The notes beneath the pieces are model-generated. The model made no database searches. It worked only from the letters and a program-made list of their open reading frames with translations, and was not told the origin of the DNA. Below are positions 1 through 7,181 of a stretch of 10,000 bases of DNA, one piece after another; the first letter of the stretch is position 1; each line of letters starts with the position of its first letter. Origin of the DNA: Neocallimastix lanati (nom. inval.) (taxonomy: Eukaryota; Neocallimastigomycota; Neocallimastigomycetes; Neocallimastigales; Neocallimastigaceae); contig JACVTC010000012.1 in the NCBI GenBank assembly GCA_016946835.1, positions 1,607,501 to 1,617,500 on the forward strand, read 5' to 3'. The translations under genes were made by a program, and so were the position numbers.

Positions 1-550
1 ATTTATGTGTTATTCTTGAATTATTCTTTCCTTTTTTTTTTTTTTTTTTCTCTCTTTTTTATTTTTATTTTATCTTTTATTTATATAATTAATTAAATTG
101 TTTCTATGTCATTACTATTATTACTTGTATTAAATAAATAAGAAAGGTTTCTAATTAACTAATTAAGGGTAATATATATAATAATAAAATAAAATAATTT
201 ATAAAAAAAAAAAAAAGTATAAAAGTATTTAATGATGTTCTGTTATAATGTTAATAATGTGTTAAATTATAAAGTTTTACTATATATAATAATATAAATG
301 TTAAATATACTTTTTAATAATAATTTTTCATTAAAATTGAAAATATACTTTTATTTTGATTAAATAAATTAAATAATTAATGATATCTCTTATAATTAAT
401 ATAATATATTGATTTATTTATGATTTATTCTATTCCTGTAACTTTTATATTAATGTATAAATATATTTTAATGATAATTTTATTAAATATTTTTATTTAT
501 GTTATGTTATTTTATATATATATTTTATTTTACTTGTATGTTTATTTTTT

Positions 551-656
551 GTGTTTTTGTTTTTTTTTGTTTTTTTTTGTTTTTTTGTTTTTTTGTTTTT
601 TTTTGTTTTTTTTTGCTTTTTTTTGCTTTTTTTTTTTTTTCGTTTTTTTTTTTTTT
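551..656 (+). repeat. T-run tract with single G every 8-10 bases
   Basis: From 559 to 625 single G residues interrupt T runs at positions 559, 569, 579, 587, 595, 605, 615 and 625. The spacings are 10, 10, 8, 8, 10, 10 and 10. The last two G are followed by C. The tract then continues as nearly pure T to about 656 with a CG at 641-642. The core is best described as a decanucleotide-type low-complexity repeat (T9G), with two shortened units. Confidence 0.85.
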
Positions 657-1254
657 AATTTACTCTTTTTTTTTTTTTTTTATTTTACTTTTCTATTTTT
701 TTGGAATTATTCTTGGAAAAAAATTTTCTTTTTTAGAAAAAAAAAACTTTTTTATTTTATCTGGCTTTTCTTTGGATTTTTCTTTTCTTTTTCTTTTCTT
801 TTCTTTAAAATATTTATTATTTTTCATTTAATTTTTATTATTATTGTTATTAAAGTAGGCTTAATTTTTAATCATTTATTTATCGTTTTATTGGTTATAT
901 AATTTTAAATAAATAACAAATAATAATAATAATTAGCATGACATTTTAAAAATGGAATTTTCAATTTCTTCTAAAATTTTATATAATTTAATAATCACTA
1001 TTATTACTATTATTCCATTATATAAACATATATTTATATGATAGATTAAATACTACTGATGATTTTCAATTTATATTTATAATTATATCTATATATATCA
1101 ACATATATATATAATTAAGTTTTTTTTTTTTTTCATTATTTTCTTTCCTTCTCTTTCAATTCTCTTTTTCTTTCGATAAAAAAAAATAATTATAAAAAAA
1201 AATTATTTTGATCAATTTTTATTTTTATTTTTTTTTTTTTTTGATTATATATTT

Positions 1255-1260
1255 TTTATT
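1255..1260 (-). terminator. Possible poly(A) signal AATAAA downstream of the CDS
   Basis: On the minus strand AATAAA lies about 45 nt after the TGA, followed by A/T-rich sequence with long A runs. Position is plausible for 3'-end formation, but this hexamer is expected by chance very often in DNA this AT-rich, so the call is weak. Confidence 0.25.
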
Positions 1261-1304
1261 TACATTGATATATACAATAATATTTAATTTCTAAATTCAT
1301 TTTT

Positions 1305-3905
1305 TCAAATAATTTGATTATTGTGTAGCATATGTGATGAATTTCCATTGTATATATTAAAATTATCAGTAATATTATTACTATATTGATCAAAAGAAGT
1401 CATCATTTCTTCCTCAAAACTCATTTCTGATGTTTTTGATAGTTCAAGATTAGTATTAAAAACATTTACTTTACTTGAATTAAGATCTTCAAAAGCAGAG
1501 TTATCAGCTCTACTACTCTTACGTGGATTTGGCTTTGGTGGAGGTGGTTTTACCTGTTTTGATTCTTTTTTATTTTTATTTTTGATTTTATTTTTAAGTG
1601 TTTTAACTTTTCCTGAAGATAGCTTACTTTGCTTTATAACTGGATCTACTGACTTCATAGGTTGATAGGAACTATTTTGAGTAATATCTTCTTCATAGTC
1701 CACCATTGTTATTGTCGATTGAGACAAACTAGAGGGTTCCGGTTCATAATCAACCATTGTTATTGAGGACTGAGATAATTGAGAAGATTCACGTCGATGA
1801 GAAACCTTTTTTACGGATGACTGTGACAAACGATGTTCACGAATACCTTTTGACTTTGATGATGATGATGGTGATGGTTGAGAAGGTTGTCGATGATGAT
1901 GGTGATGATGAGAAACAACTTTTGATTTTGAGGATTGTGATAAATGAGAACTTTGACGTTGATGAACACTACCTTTTTGTTTAGAAGGAGACAACTGAAG
2001 GTCTTCGACCGTTATCTTTGATTTTGATGATTGAATTTTCAATGGTGGTGGCTGACGTTGTAATGGAGATTGAGTTATCTGAGTGTTTTCTTTAGCAATT
2101 GAATAACGGCTAACTTGGGATGGAACAGGAGAAGATGTATTATTAATTGAAGAAGTATAAACTTTATTATGCAATATATTTGTTTGAACATCCGATTGTT
2201 GATGATTTGGTGAAGGAGAAATAACTGGATTATAGATATTCTTTTTAGCAGGATAGGATACAGGTATCACGGATTCCGGTGAGAATTCTTGTTTCAAAGG
2301 AGAATTTTTATAATATTGTCTGTCTTCTATGATTTGTGATGATTCCTTCTGTAATGGAGAAGGTTGACGTTGAATTGATGACTGAGAAAGTCTATTCTTT
2401 GATTTTTGCTTTGACTTTTTATTGGCAACTTCCTTAGTTTTTATTTCTAATGGTTTTAAATCTTTAGCTCTAATTTTTTGTTCTCTAATTTCTTGTTCTT
2501 TAATTGCTTGTTCTCTAATAGCTCTTTCTCTAATTGTTTTTGCCCTAATTTCTTGTTCTCTTATTTCTTGTGCTTTTACTTCTTCTTCCCTGATCTCTTG
2601 TTGTAATTCAAGCTCTTTTTGTATTTCATGTTCTTGTGTTATTTCATCAAGTGGTTCTATAATACTACTGGCAGCATCAGTATCTTCACTATCAATATCA
2701 GGATTATCGCTGAATGGTATATCATCTAAAGAATCAGGTAATGGAGTTGGTGGATATTCCAATTCATCATCTGTTGGAACAGGCGATTCATCAAGTCCAG
2801 GAATTTTTTTAGTAATACGAGGAGTCATACAAAAGTCTGGTGGCATATAATAATTGGTATTAACTAAAGATTTCGAACGACTAGAAACAAACTTTGAACG
2901 ACGATGAGGTTTGAATTTTTGATTTGATTGTTGAGTTGCTCCTTTTGATCTGGCTAAAGTAGACTTACTTTCTTCAGATGATAACGATATTGTTGACCCT
3001 GTAGAAGATGGTAAATGAATATTTTGTAATGAATGAGGACTATCAAGAGTGATATCACCATCCACTGGAGAGGAAGGCTGTTGATTATTCATTAAATTTG
3101 CGAAAGTTATTGGTGATACCTTTGACATTTTCGAAGATATATTATTTGTGATAATTGGTGTTATATTCCTATTACTATTAGCTCTTTCATAGGTAACATC
3201 AGTAGTATGAAACATATTGACAATGGAATCTGCACTTTCCATACGATATAAACTTGTACTAGTTCTTGAATCAAAACTAGTATTATCTGCATCTGGGTGT
3301 TGAATAATATCCCTAGCCTTACTATAATTCTTACTAAAATTTTTACTTAAATCGTTCTTCTTTCTATGCTTTACTATAAAACGTACAAGAATAAAGAGAG
3401 CAATTACACCAACTACACCTATAGATCCAAATTTTATATACTTATTACTAATTAATGTATTATTTTTTGATTCTTCTTTTTGTTGAAGTTGATCCAATGG
3501 TTTTTCTTCACCTTCAAAACCTATAAAGTCAGTTTGTGATACTGGAGCTCTCTGGAGATCTTCACTTTTTCTTCCACTTCTACTATCATTATTATAATCA
3601 TTATTATTACTATAATAACTTGAACTATAATCATTTGAATTTGAATATCCATTATCTGAACTTGAATGATTACTACTTGAACTTGAACGCTCATCACCAT
3701 CTGAACTTGAACGATTACTTCTTGAACGATCATTATCAGAATCATAATTATCGGAACCTCGAGAAGAATCTGAACTTGATGAATGACTATCACCACGGCT
3801 ATAGTCGTCATCTTCACGTTTGACAAGATATTCTTTATTTAATAAATCATCTTCATTATCGAAGAATTTACTATTATATTCTGGGGTGTTTATTATTATA
3901 CCCAT
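1305..3905 (-). CDS. Unrecognised single-pass membrane protein with long Ser/Lys/Glu-rich, repeat-containing tail (866 aa)
   Basis: I do not recognise a family. Seen: uninterrupted 866 codons ending in TGA, with coding-like G+C (about one third) against nearly G/C-free flanks. The ATG has A at -3 and an in-frame TAA four codons upstream, with no AG between them, which favours this start. Order of parts: acidic Ser/Asp/Asn-rich segment (about 34-113); one hydrophobic span (about 158-178) followed by HRKK; a polar tail with about 15 Ser/Thr-Pro sites; a Glu/Ile/Arg pentad repeat (437-496); LSQSS motifs at 506, 655, 693, 710 and LSQST at 727; His6 (666-671); Lys-rich stretch (771-786); PPPPKPNP (787-794); acidic Asn-rich C-terminus. 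Inferred: positive charges after the span place the long tail in the cytosol, where it could scaffold SH3 proteins and be phosphorylated. Odd: no N-terminal signal peptide, so either a reverse signal-anchor topology or an unseen upstream exon. Codon use mixes CGT/AGA and AAA/AAG. Coding status is near certain; function is unknown. Confidence 0.9.
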   Translation of the reverse strand: MGIIINTPEYNSKFFDNEDDLLNKEYLVKREDDDYSRGDSHSSSSDSSRGSDNYDSDNDRSRSNRSSSDGDERSSSSSNHSSSDNGYSNSNDYSSSYYSNNNDYNNDSRSGRKSEDLQRAPVSQTDFIGFEGEEKPLDQLQQKEESKNNTLISNKYIKFGSIGVVGVIALFILVRFIVKHRKKNDLSKNFSKNYSKARDIIQHPDADNTSFDSRTSTSLYRMESADSIVNMFHTTDVTYERANSNRNITPIITNNISSKMSKVSPITFANLMNNQQPSSPVDGDITLDSPHSLQNIHLPSSTGSTISLSSEESKSTLARSKGATQQSNQKFKPHRRSKFVSSRSKSLVNTNYYMPPDFCMTPRITKKIPGLDESPVPTDDELEYPPTPLPDSLDDIPFSDNPDIDSEDTDAASSIIEPLDEITQEHEIQKELELQQEIREEEVKAQEIREQEIRAKTIRERAIREQAIKEQEIREQKIRAKDLKPLEIKTKEVANKKSKQKSKNRLSQSSIQRQPSPLQKESSQIIEDRQYYKNSPLKQEFSPESVIPVSYPAKKNIYNPVISPSPNHQQSDVQTNILHNKVYTSSINNTSSPVPSQVSRYSIAKENTQITQSPLQRQPPPLKIQSSKSKITVEDLQLSPSKQKGSVHQRQSSHLSQSSKSKVVSHHHHHHRQPSQPSPSSSSKSKGIREHRLSQSSVKKVSHRRESSQLSQSSITMVDYEPEPSSLSQSTITMVDYEEDITQNSSYQPMKSVDPVIKQSKLSSGKVKTLKNKIKNKNKKESKQVKPPPPKPNPRKSSRADNSAFEDLNSSKVNVFNTNLELSKTSEMSFEEEMMTSFDQYSNNITDNFNIYNGNSSHMLHNNQII
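1515..1556 (-). other. Proline-rich SH3-ligand-like segment near the C-terminus (residues 784-797)
   Basis: The stretch KQVKPPPPKPNPRK follows a Lys/Asn-rich run (KNKIKNKNKK). K786-P-P-P789-P-K-P792 matches the class I SH3 ligand pattern [RK]xxPxxP. Known: SH3 ligands of this kind in membrane-protein tails recruit signalling or endocytic adaptors. Inferred: if the tail is cytosolic, it could dock such an adaptor. The motif is short and common in disordered proteins. Confidence 0.55.
1686..1790 (-). repeat. Tandem 17-residue unit with LSQS[S/T]-ITMVDYE (residues 706-740)
   Basis: Two adjacent copies of a 17-residue module each contain SS-x-LSQS-[ST]-ITMVDYE followed by acidic residues. The Ile of ITMVDYE falls at 715 and 732, exactly 17 apart. 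At DNA level this is a diverged 51-bp duplication. The same LSQSS core recurs alone at 506-510, 655-659 and 693-697, so the module seems to have spread within this tail. VDYE resembles an acidic-flanked tyrosine site, but no kinase or partner can be named. Confidence 0.85.
2418..2597 (-). repeat. Twelve tandem five-residue repeats, consensus [E/A]-I-R-E-Q (residues 437-496)
   Basis: Twelve consecutive pentads share a phase: Ile (sometimes Val or Leu) at position 2, Arg/Lys at 3, Glu often at 4, Gln/Lys at 5. EIREQ occurs twice exactly, with variants EIRAK, AIREQ, AIKEQ and KIRAK. The last units (DLKPL, EIKTK, EVANK) are degraded. The DNA is therefore a degenerate 15-bp tandem repeat, which also keeps the antisense strand open as a Ser/Leu/Ile/Cys-rich frame (2422-2850 plus) that I treat as a shadow. 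Position 4 Glu and the Arg three positions into the next unit are spaced i to i+4, which favours helix-stabilising salt bridges. Confidence 0.88.
3372..3434 (-). other. Single predicted transmembrane segment (residues ~158-178)
   Basis: About 19-21 uncharged, mostly aliphatic residues with one internal Arg (GSIGVVGVIALFILVRFIV) are followed directly by KHRKK. The stretch before it is acidic and polar. By the positive-inside rule the C-terminal tail of nearly 690 residues would be cytosolic and the N-terminal ~155 residues outside or luminal. It is the only hydrophobic stretch in the protein long enough to cross a membrane. Confidence 0.85.
3567..3806 (-). other. Acidic Ser/Asp/Asn-rich region of the CDS (residues ~34-113)
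   Basis: The segment before the membrane span is built from Ser, Asp, Asn, Arg and Tyr, with runs such as SSSS, SSSSS and NNN. The Ser runs alternate AGT and TCA codons, so the DNA itself is a degenerate TCAAGT repeat. That leaves other frames open here on both strands, and those frames are shadows. Such a segment is expected to be disordered. If it faces outside it would be a candidate for O-glycosylation; if inside, for CK2-type phosphorylation. Which applies is not decidable from the sequence. Confidence 0.75.
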
Positions 3906-4600
3906 TATTATTATTTATTTTCTTATTTCTACTTTAAAAATTGTTTGATTTAAATTATCTTTTTTATATAATTAAAATATATTTATTATAAACTTTTTTT
4001 AAAAAATGAAAAATATTTCTTTTATTCTATATTTTGATTCTTTATTTTTATATTTTATTCTTCAAAACTTTATTTACTATCAATATTTAAGCAAGATTAT
4101 TTGATTACTTTTTTTTTTTCTATTTCTTTATGATTAACGATTTCCCATCAATACTTTTAAAAAAAAATATCAATTAAACTCGTTGTAAATATCTATTTTT
4201 TTTTTAAATCAATATTAATATCAAATTAGGTTTATTTTATAATAAATAGAAAAAAAAATAATATAAAAATATAATCTTTTAATTTATTTTTCAAATTTTT
4301 TCTATTTTTTTTATTTTCATTAATTTATATTTATAAATTTACCTTTCAATATATAATGAATTCATTTATTTAAAAAAGAACTTTATTAATATAATTTCAT
4401 CATTGATATAATTCAATTAGGTATAATAATTAAAAAACTTCTAACCATAAAGAAAAATAATAAACTTTCAAAATTTACTTTTATTTACGCCTTACTTTTG
4501 ATTAATTTCCCTTAAATACGATTTTCCCTTAATAAAAAACAATATATAAAAACAAGAAGAACGAAATTTTTTTAAAATAAAAAATTCAACTTTTAAATAA
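3906..4600 (-). promoter_or_regulatory. Presumed 5' UTR and promoter side of the membrane-protein gene
   Basis: This is the sequence directly upstream of the minus-strand ATG. It has no gene of its own. Poly(dA:dT) runs (4109-4119, 4196-4205) are of the type that disfavours nucleosomes in fungal promoters. A 10-base TTTCCCTTAA occurs twice at 4506-4515 and 4523-4532, 17 bases apart, in otherwise G/C-poor DNA. TATATA-like strings are present but uninformative in this composition. The transcription start cannot be placed. Confidence 0.35.
4506..4532. repeat. Direct repeat TTTCCCTTAA x2
   Basis: Two exact 10-base copies start 17 bases apart, about 600 bases upstream of the ATG of the minus-strand gene. 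The CCC core is rare in this non-coding DNA. On the gene's strand it reads TTAAGGGAAA. It could be a pair of transcription-factor sites or a chance local duplication. Confidence 0.4.
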
Positions 4601-4648
4601 AAAGAAATTTAAATTTAATAATATATCTTCGTGAAAATAAATATCTTT

Positions 4649-4705
4649 AAAAAAAAAAAAAAAAAGAAAAAAAGAAAAGAAAAGAAATAAAAAAAGAAAA
4701 AAAAA
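4649..4705 (+). repeat. Polypurine tract (A runs with scattered G)
   Basis: Bases 4649-4687 are all purine, and after one T the purine run continues to 4705. The reverse strand reads as a Phe-rich open frame (4586-4789 minus) purely for this reason. No function is claimed. Confidence 0.8.
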
Positions 4706-4789
4706 TTTAAAAAAAAAAAAAAAATGCAAAGAAAAAATTACCTTAAAAAATAAAAAATCAATTAAAATAAAAATAAATATCAATATCAA

Positions 4790-5663
4790 TATAAATATAA
4801 AAATGAAAATAAAAATATATTAAATTAAATCAAGAATAATCATTAGCCATTTTAATATATCATTTTAATAGATAAACCATATTAAAATTCTATATTACAA
4901 AATTTATATAAAATTTTTTTTTTTTTTTTTTTTTAATTTTTTTACATATCTTTTTTAAATATTCAACTATTTAATTAATTTCAATATAAATAAATATAAA
5001 AATGTATATATTTGTTTATATTTACAATATTAGAAATGAAATATTTTTAATTATTATTCCTATATTACATTATACTATCTTTTATATTATATATTATTTT
5101 ATTTTATTATTTCATTTTATTATGAAAAATCTGTTAAAATGTAATATATTAACTTTAAATGATAATAAAACCTTAATATATTTATTTATAGATAAAATAG
5201 ATAATTTATTTGATATATATATTTTTATATATATTTTATACTATTTTATAAATTTTTTATATATTTTATATAAATTTTTTTTATATTTTTATATATTTTA
5301 TATATATATATTATATATTTTAATTATATATTTTATATATTTTATTTAGTTTATTTATATAATCTCAATGATATTAATTCAAGGTCTGTTCACTTTTTTT
5401 TTTCTTATTTAAAACTATATTACATTTATTTGTTCATATACATTCATAATAAATTGAGGGTATTAAATATAAATAAATTAAATTTATTTTAATATTAATT
5501 TGTATTTATTTTTTTTGTAATGCCTTTTTAATATATTATTCAATATATTTATATTATTAATTATATAGAATCAATTCATATTAAAATATATAAAATTTAA
5601 TTCACCATTAAATAAATAAAATTTTAATTAACTATATAAAAATATAAAAAGAAAAATAAATTT
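4790..5663. other. AT-rich intergenic DNA, no gene seen
   Basis: This stretch includes a T run at 4914-4934 and long A/T-only blocks, with several lines around 5220-5340 almost free of G and C. The frame 5002-5349 (plus, 115 codons) is nearly all Ile/Tyr/Phe/Leu; only a central part near 5122-5215 is less biased. I see no domain, splice structure or composition change that would support a gene. Confidence 0.65.
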
Positions 5664-5709
5664 TATTATTATTATTATTATTTATTATTATTATTATTTA
5701 TTATTATTA

Positions 5710-5755
<46 letters not shown>

Positions 5756-5840
5756 ATTATTATTTATTATTATTTATTATTAAATTATTATTATTAAATT
5801 ATTATTATTATTATTTATCTATTATTATTATTAATTATTT
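5664..5840 (+). repeat. Interrupted (ATT)n trinucleotide tract
   Basis: Long ATT runs are broken by occasional extra T or A (ATTT, AATT), giving a patchwork of about 175 bases. Frequent interruptions shift the phase, so no frame reads through. This is an older, decayed counterpart of the pure (ATT)58 tract at 9252-9425. Confidence 0.9.
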
Positions 5841-5942
5841 GAAATGTTTGTACATTATGAAGTCAAAAGACTTGAATAAATAAAAAAGATACTACATATT
5901 GATATATTTTAGTATCTCTTTATAAAAGTTCATTTTTATTTT
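5841..5942. other. Higher-complexity island with two small hairpins
   Basis: Between two repeat arrays lies about 100 bases with more G and C than its surroundings. AAGTC (5860-5864) pairs with GACTT (5869-5873) around a 4-base loop. AGATACT (5887-5893) pairs with AGTATCT (5911-5917), extendable by three A-T pairs past a bulged C. No tRNA or known RNA fold is recognised. Confidence 0.35.
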
Positions 5943-6073
5943 ATTAAAAATATGCAATATTATTAAAAATATGCAATCTTTATATTGTCTTTATAAATAT
6001 GCAATCAACTATTATTATTATAAATACAATCTTATTATAAATACAATCTTTTTATTATTACTATAAATACAAT
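5943..6073 (+). repeat. Six degenerate copies of a 14-16 bp unit (ATTAWAAATAYRCAATC-like)
   Basis: Copies lie at 5943-5958, 5962-5977, 5991-6005, 6017-6031, 6034-6048 and 6060-6073. The first three end in AAATATGCAAT, the last three in AAATACAAT, so the array splits into two subfamilies arranged in order. Spacing varies because ATT-rich filler lies between copies. Confidence 0.75.
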
Positions 6074-6245
6074 TTTTTATTATTATTTATGTATTACATA
6101 ATCTATCAATATTTTTTTTACAAAAAATTCTTATTAATATGATATATCAATAATTTATTTTATTTTTTCATTAATTTTATTATATTTTTTTTTTATCCTT
6201 TTTATATATTAATACTTTAAATATTTTTTTTCTTATGTATAATTA
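6074..6245. other. AT-rich spacer
   Basis: A and T runs with no frame, RNA fold or repeat that I can support. Confidence 0.6.
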
Positions 6246-6385
6246 TTTATTTTTTATATTTATTTATTTATTTTTATATTTATTTATTTATTTTTTATAT
6301 TTATTTATTTTTTTATATTTATTTATTTATTTATTTTTATATTCATTTATTTATTTTTTATGTTTATTTATTTTTTTATTTAATA
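6246..6385 (+). repeat. TTTA-rich degenerate minisatellite (TTTTTATATTTATTTATT-like)
   Basis: Blocks of TATATTTATTTATTT alternate with T5-T7 runs about every 20-25 bases. The open frame over it (6235-6432 plus) is Phe/Leu/Ile/Tyr-only and has the repeat's own periodicity, so it is treated as an artefact. Confidence 0.75.
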
Positions 6386-6439
6386 AATCTGAAATTATAA
6401 AAGAAATTTCCAAATCTATTATTATTATTTAAAAGAAAT

Positions 6440-6444
<5 letters not shown>

Positions 6445-6470
<26 letters not shown>
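6445..6470 (+). repeat. Poly(T), 26 bases
   Basis: An uninterrupted T26 run preceded by CCTC. It could be a microsatellite, or the poly(A) tail relic of a minus-strand retroposed copy, but there is no recognisable element or target-site duplication beside it. Confidence 0.9.
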
Positions 6471-6579
6471 ATTTATCAATCAAATACAGAATTAAAAAAA
6501 AATAATTTTTTTATATTCCTTATAACAAAATTAATGTAGCGAATCACATCATCTTATTTTTATTTCGTATAACATAAAA

Positions 6580-6652
6580 TAATAAAAATAAACTAATAAA
6601 AATAAAATAATAAAAATAAAATAATAAAAATAAAATAAAATAATAAAAATAA
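6580..6652 (+). repeat. Five copies of a 14-bp unit TAATAAAAATAAAA
   Basis: Copies at 6580-6593 (last base C), 6594-6607, 6608-6621 and 6622-6635 are adjacent. A 5-base TAAAA insertion precedes a final partial copy at 6641-6652. The middle three are identical, so the tandem expansion is recent or homogenised. Confidence 0.9.
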
Positions 6653-7181
6653 TTATATAAAAAATTTAATAAATACAATATATAAATAAAATATAAAAAA
6701 TATAAATACATAAAATAACATATATAAAAAATAATACATAAAATATTATATAAAATTTTACATATAAAATATGAAATATAAAATATAAAATATAAAATAT
6801 GAAATGTACAAAGTATTAAATATAAAAAAAAAAAAAGATTAACAAAATATTATTTATTTTCCATATATTATTATGAATAAAATTTAGGATTGTGGATTGA
6901 ATAGAGATAATTAATATTTAATTAAAAAAAAAAAATTTTTATATTTTTAAACTTTTTAGCTCAATTTAATATTGTAATCTTATTATTAATTAAAGAATAA
7001 ATTATTTAAATAGGAAAATATATATTACCATAAATTAAAGTATACTCTATTTTATTGTATTCTGGCACACTGCCATCCTATTTCATATCAATAGAATAAT
7101 TAAATCATTTAGATAAGATATATTTATTATTTTATTTTTAAAAAATTGAAATAAATTATAGAAGAAAAAAGAAATAATTAG
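6653..7181. other. AT-rich spacer with a small TAAAATA patch at 6764-6804
   Basis: This holds a short cluster of the 7-bp unit (three clean copies flanked by variants with ATGAAAT), an A12 run near 6826 and an A10 near 6925. A slightly more complex part (about 6880-7140) contains CTGGCACACTGCCATCC. It has no extended open frame and does not fold as a tRNA. Confidence 0.6.

Larger units (their letters stand above)
1..1304. other. AT-rich non-coding DNA downstream of the CDS
   Basis: No frame here looks like a gene. The stretch holds poly(T) near 35-50, poly(A) near 203-216, a T-run/G tract at 551-656, pyrimidine-rich sequence at about 771-808 and T runs near 1121-1133 and 1230-1242. The open frame at 420-902 (plus) encodes almost only Phe, Leu, Ile and Tyr because it runs through poly(T), so it is not called. 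The part closest to 1304 would be the 3' UTR of the minus-strand gene. Confidence 0.7.

Noticed and set aside
420-902. 160-codon plus-strand open frame (and overlapping 499-831) rich in Phe
   Set aside because: It runs through poly(T) and T/A-only DNA; T-rich sequence gives Phe/Leu/Ile without stops. No coding composition or domain.
2422-2850. Plus-strand Ser/Leu/Ile/Cys frame opposite the pentad repeat
   Set aside because: Antisense shadow of the 15-bp repeat in the minus-strand gene.
3521-3826. Extra open frames on both strands over the Ser/Asp-rich segment, and 1757-1984 plus over the tail
   Set aside because: Shadows of AGT/TCA/GAT codon repeats in the real frame.
5002-5349. 115-codon plus-strand open frame of Ile/Tyr/Phe
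   Set aside because: Nearly pure A/T, no change in G+C from flanks, no hydrophilic pattern typical of a membrane protein apart from a short central part. Chance frame is the simpler reading.
5943-6073. CRISPR-like array
   Set aside because: Units are short, degenerate, with irregular AT filler as spacers and no cas genes; eukaryotic context.
6235-6432. 65-codon plus-strand open frame
   Set aside because: Follows the TTTA minisatellite and shows its periodicity.
7060-7092. Possible tRNA in a G/C-containing patch (CTGGCACACTGCCATCC)
   Set aside because: TGGCA/TGCCA pair around only a few bases, and no acceptor stem, D-arm or T-loop (GGTTCGA-like) sequence is present around it.
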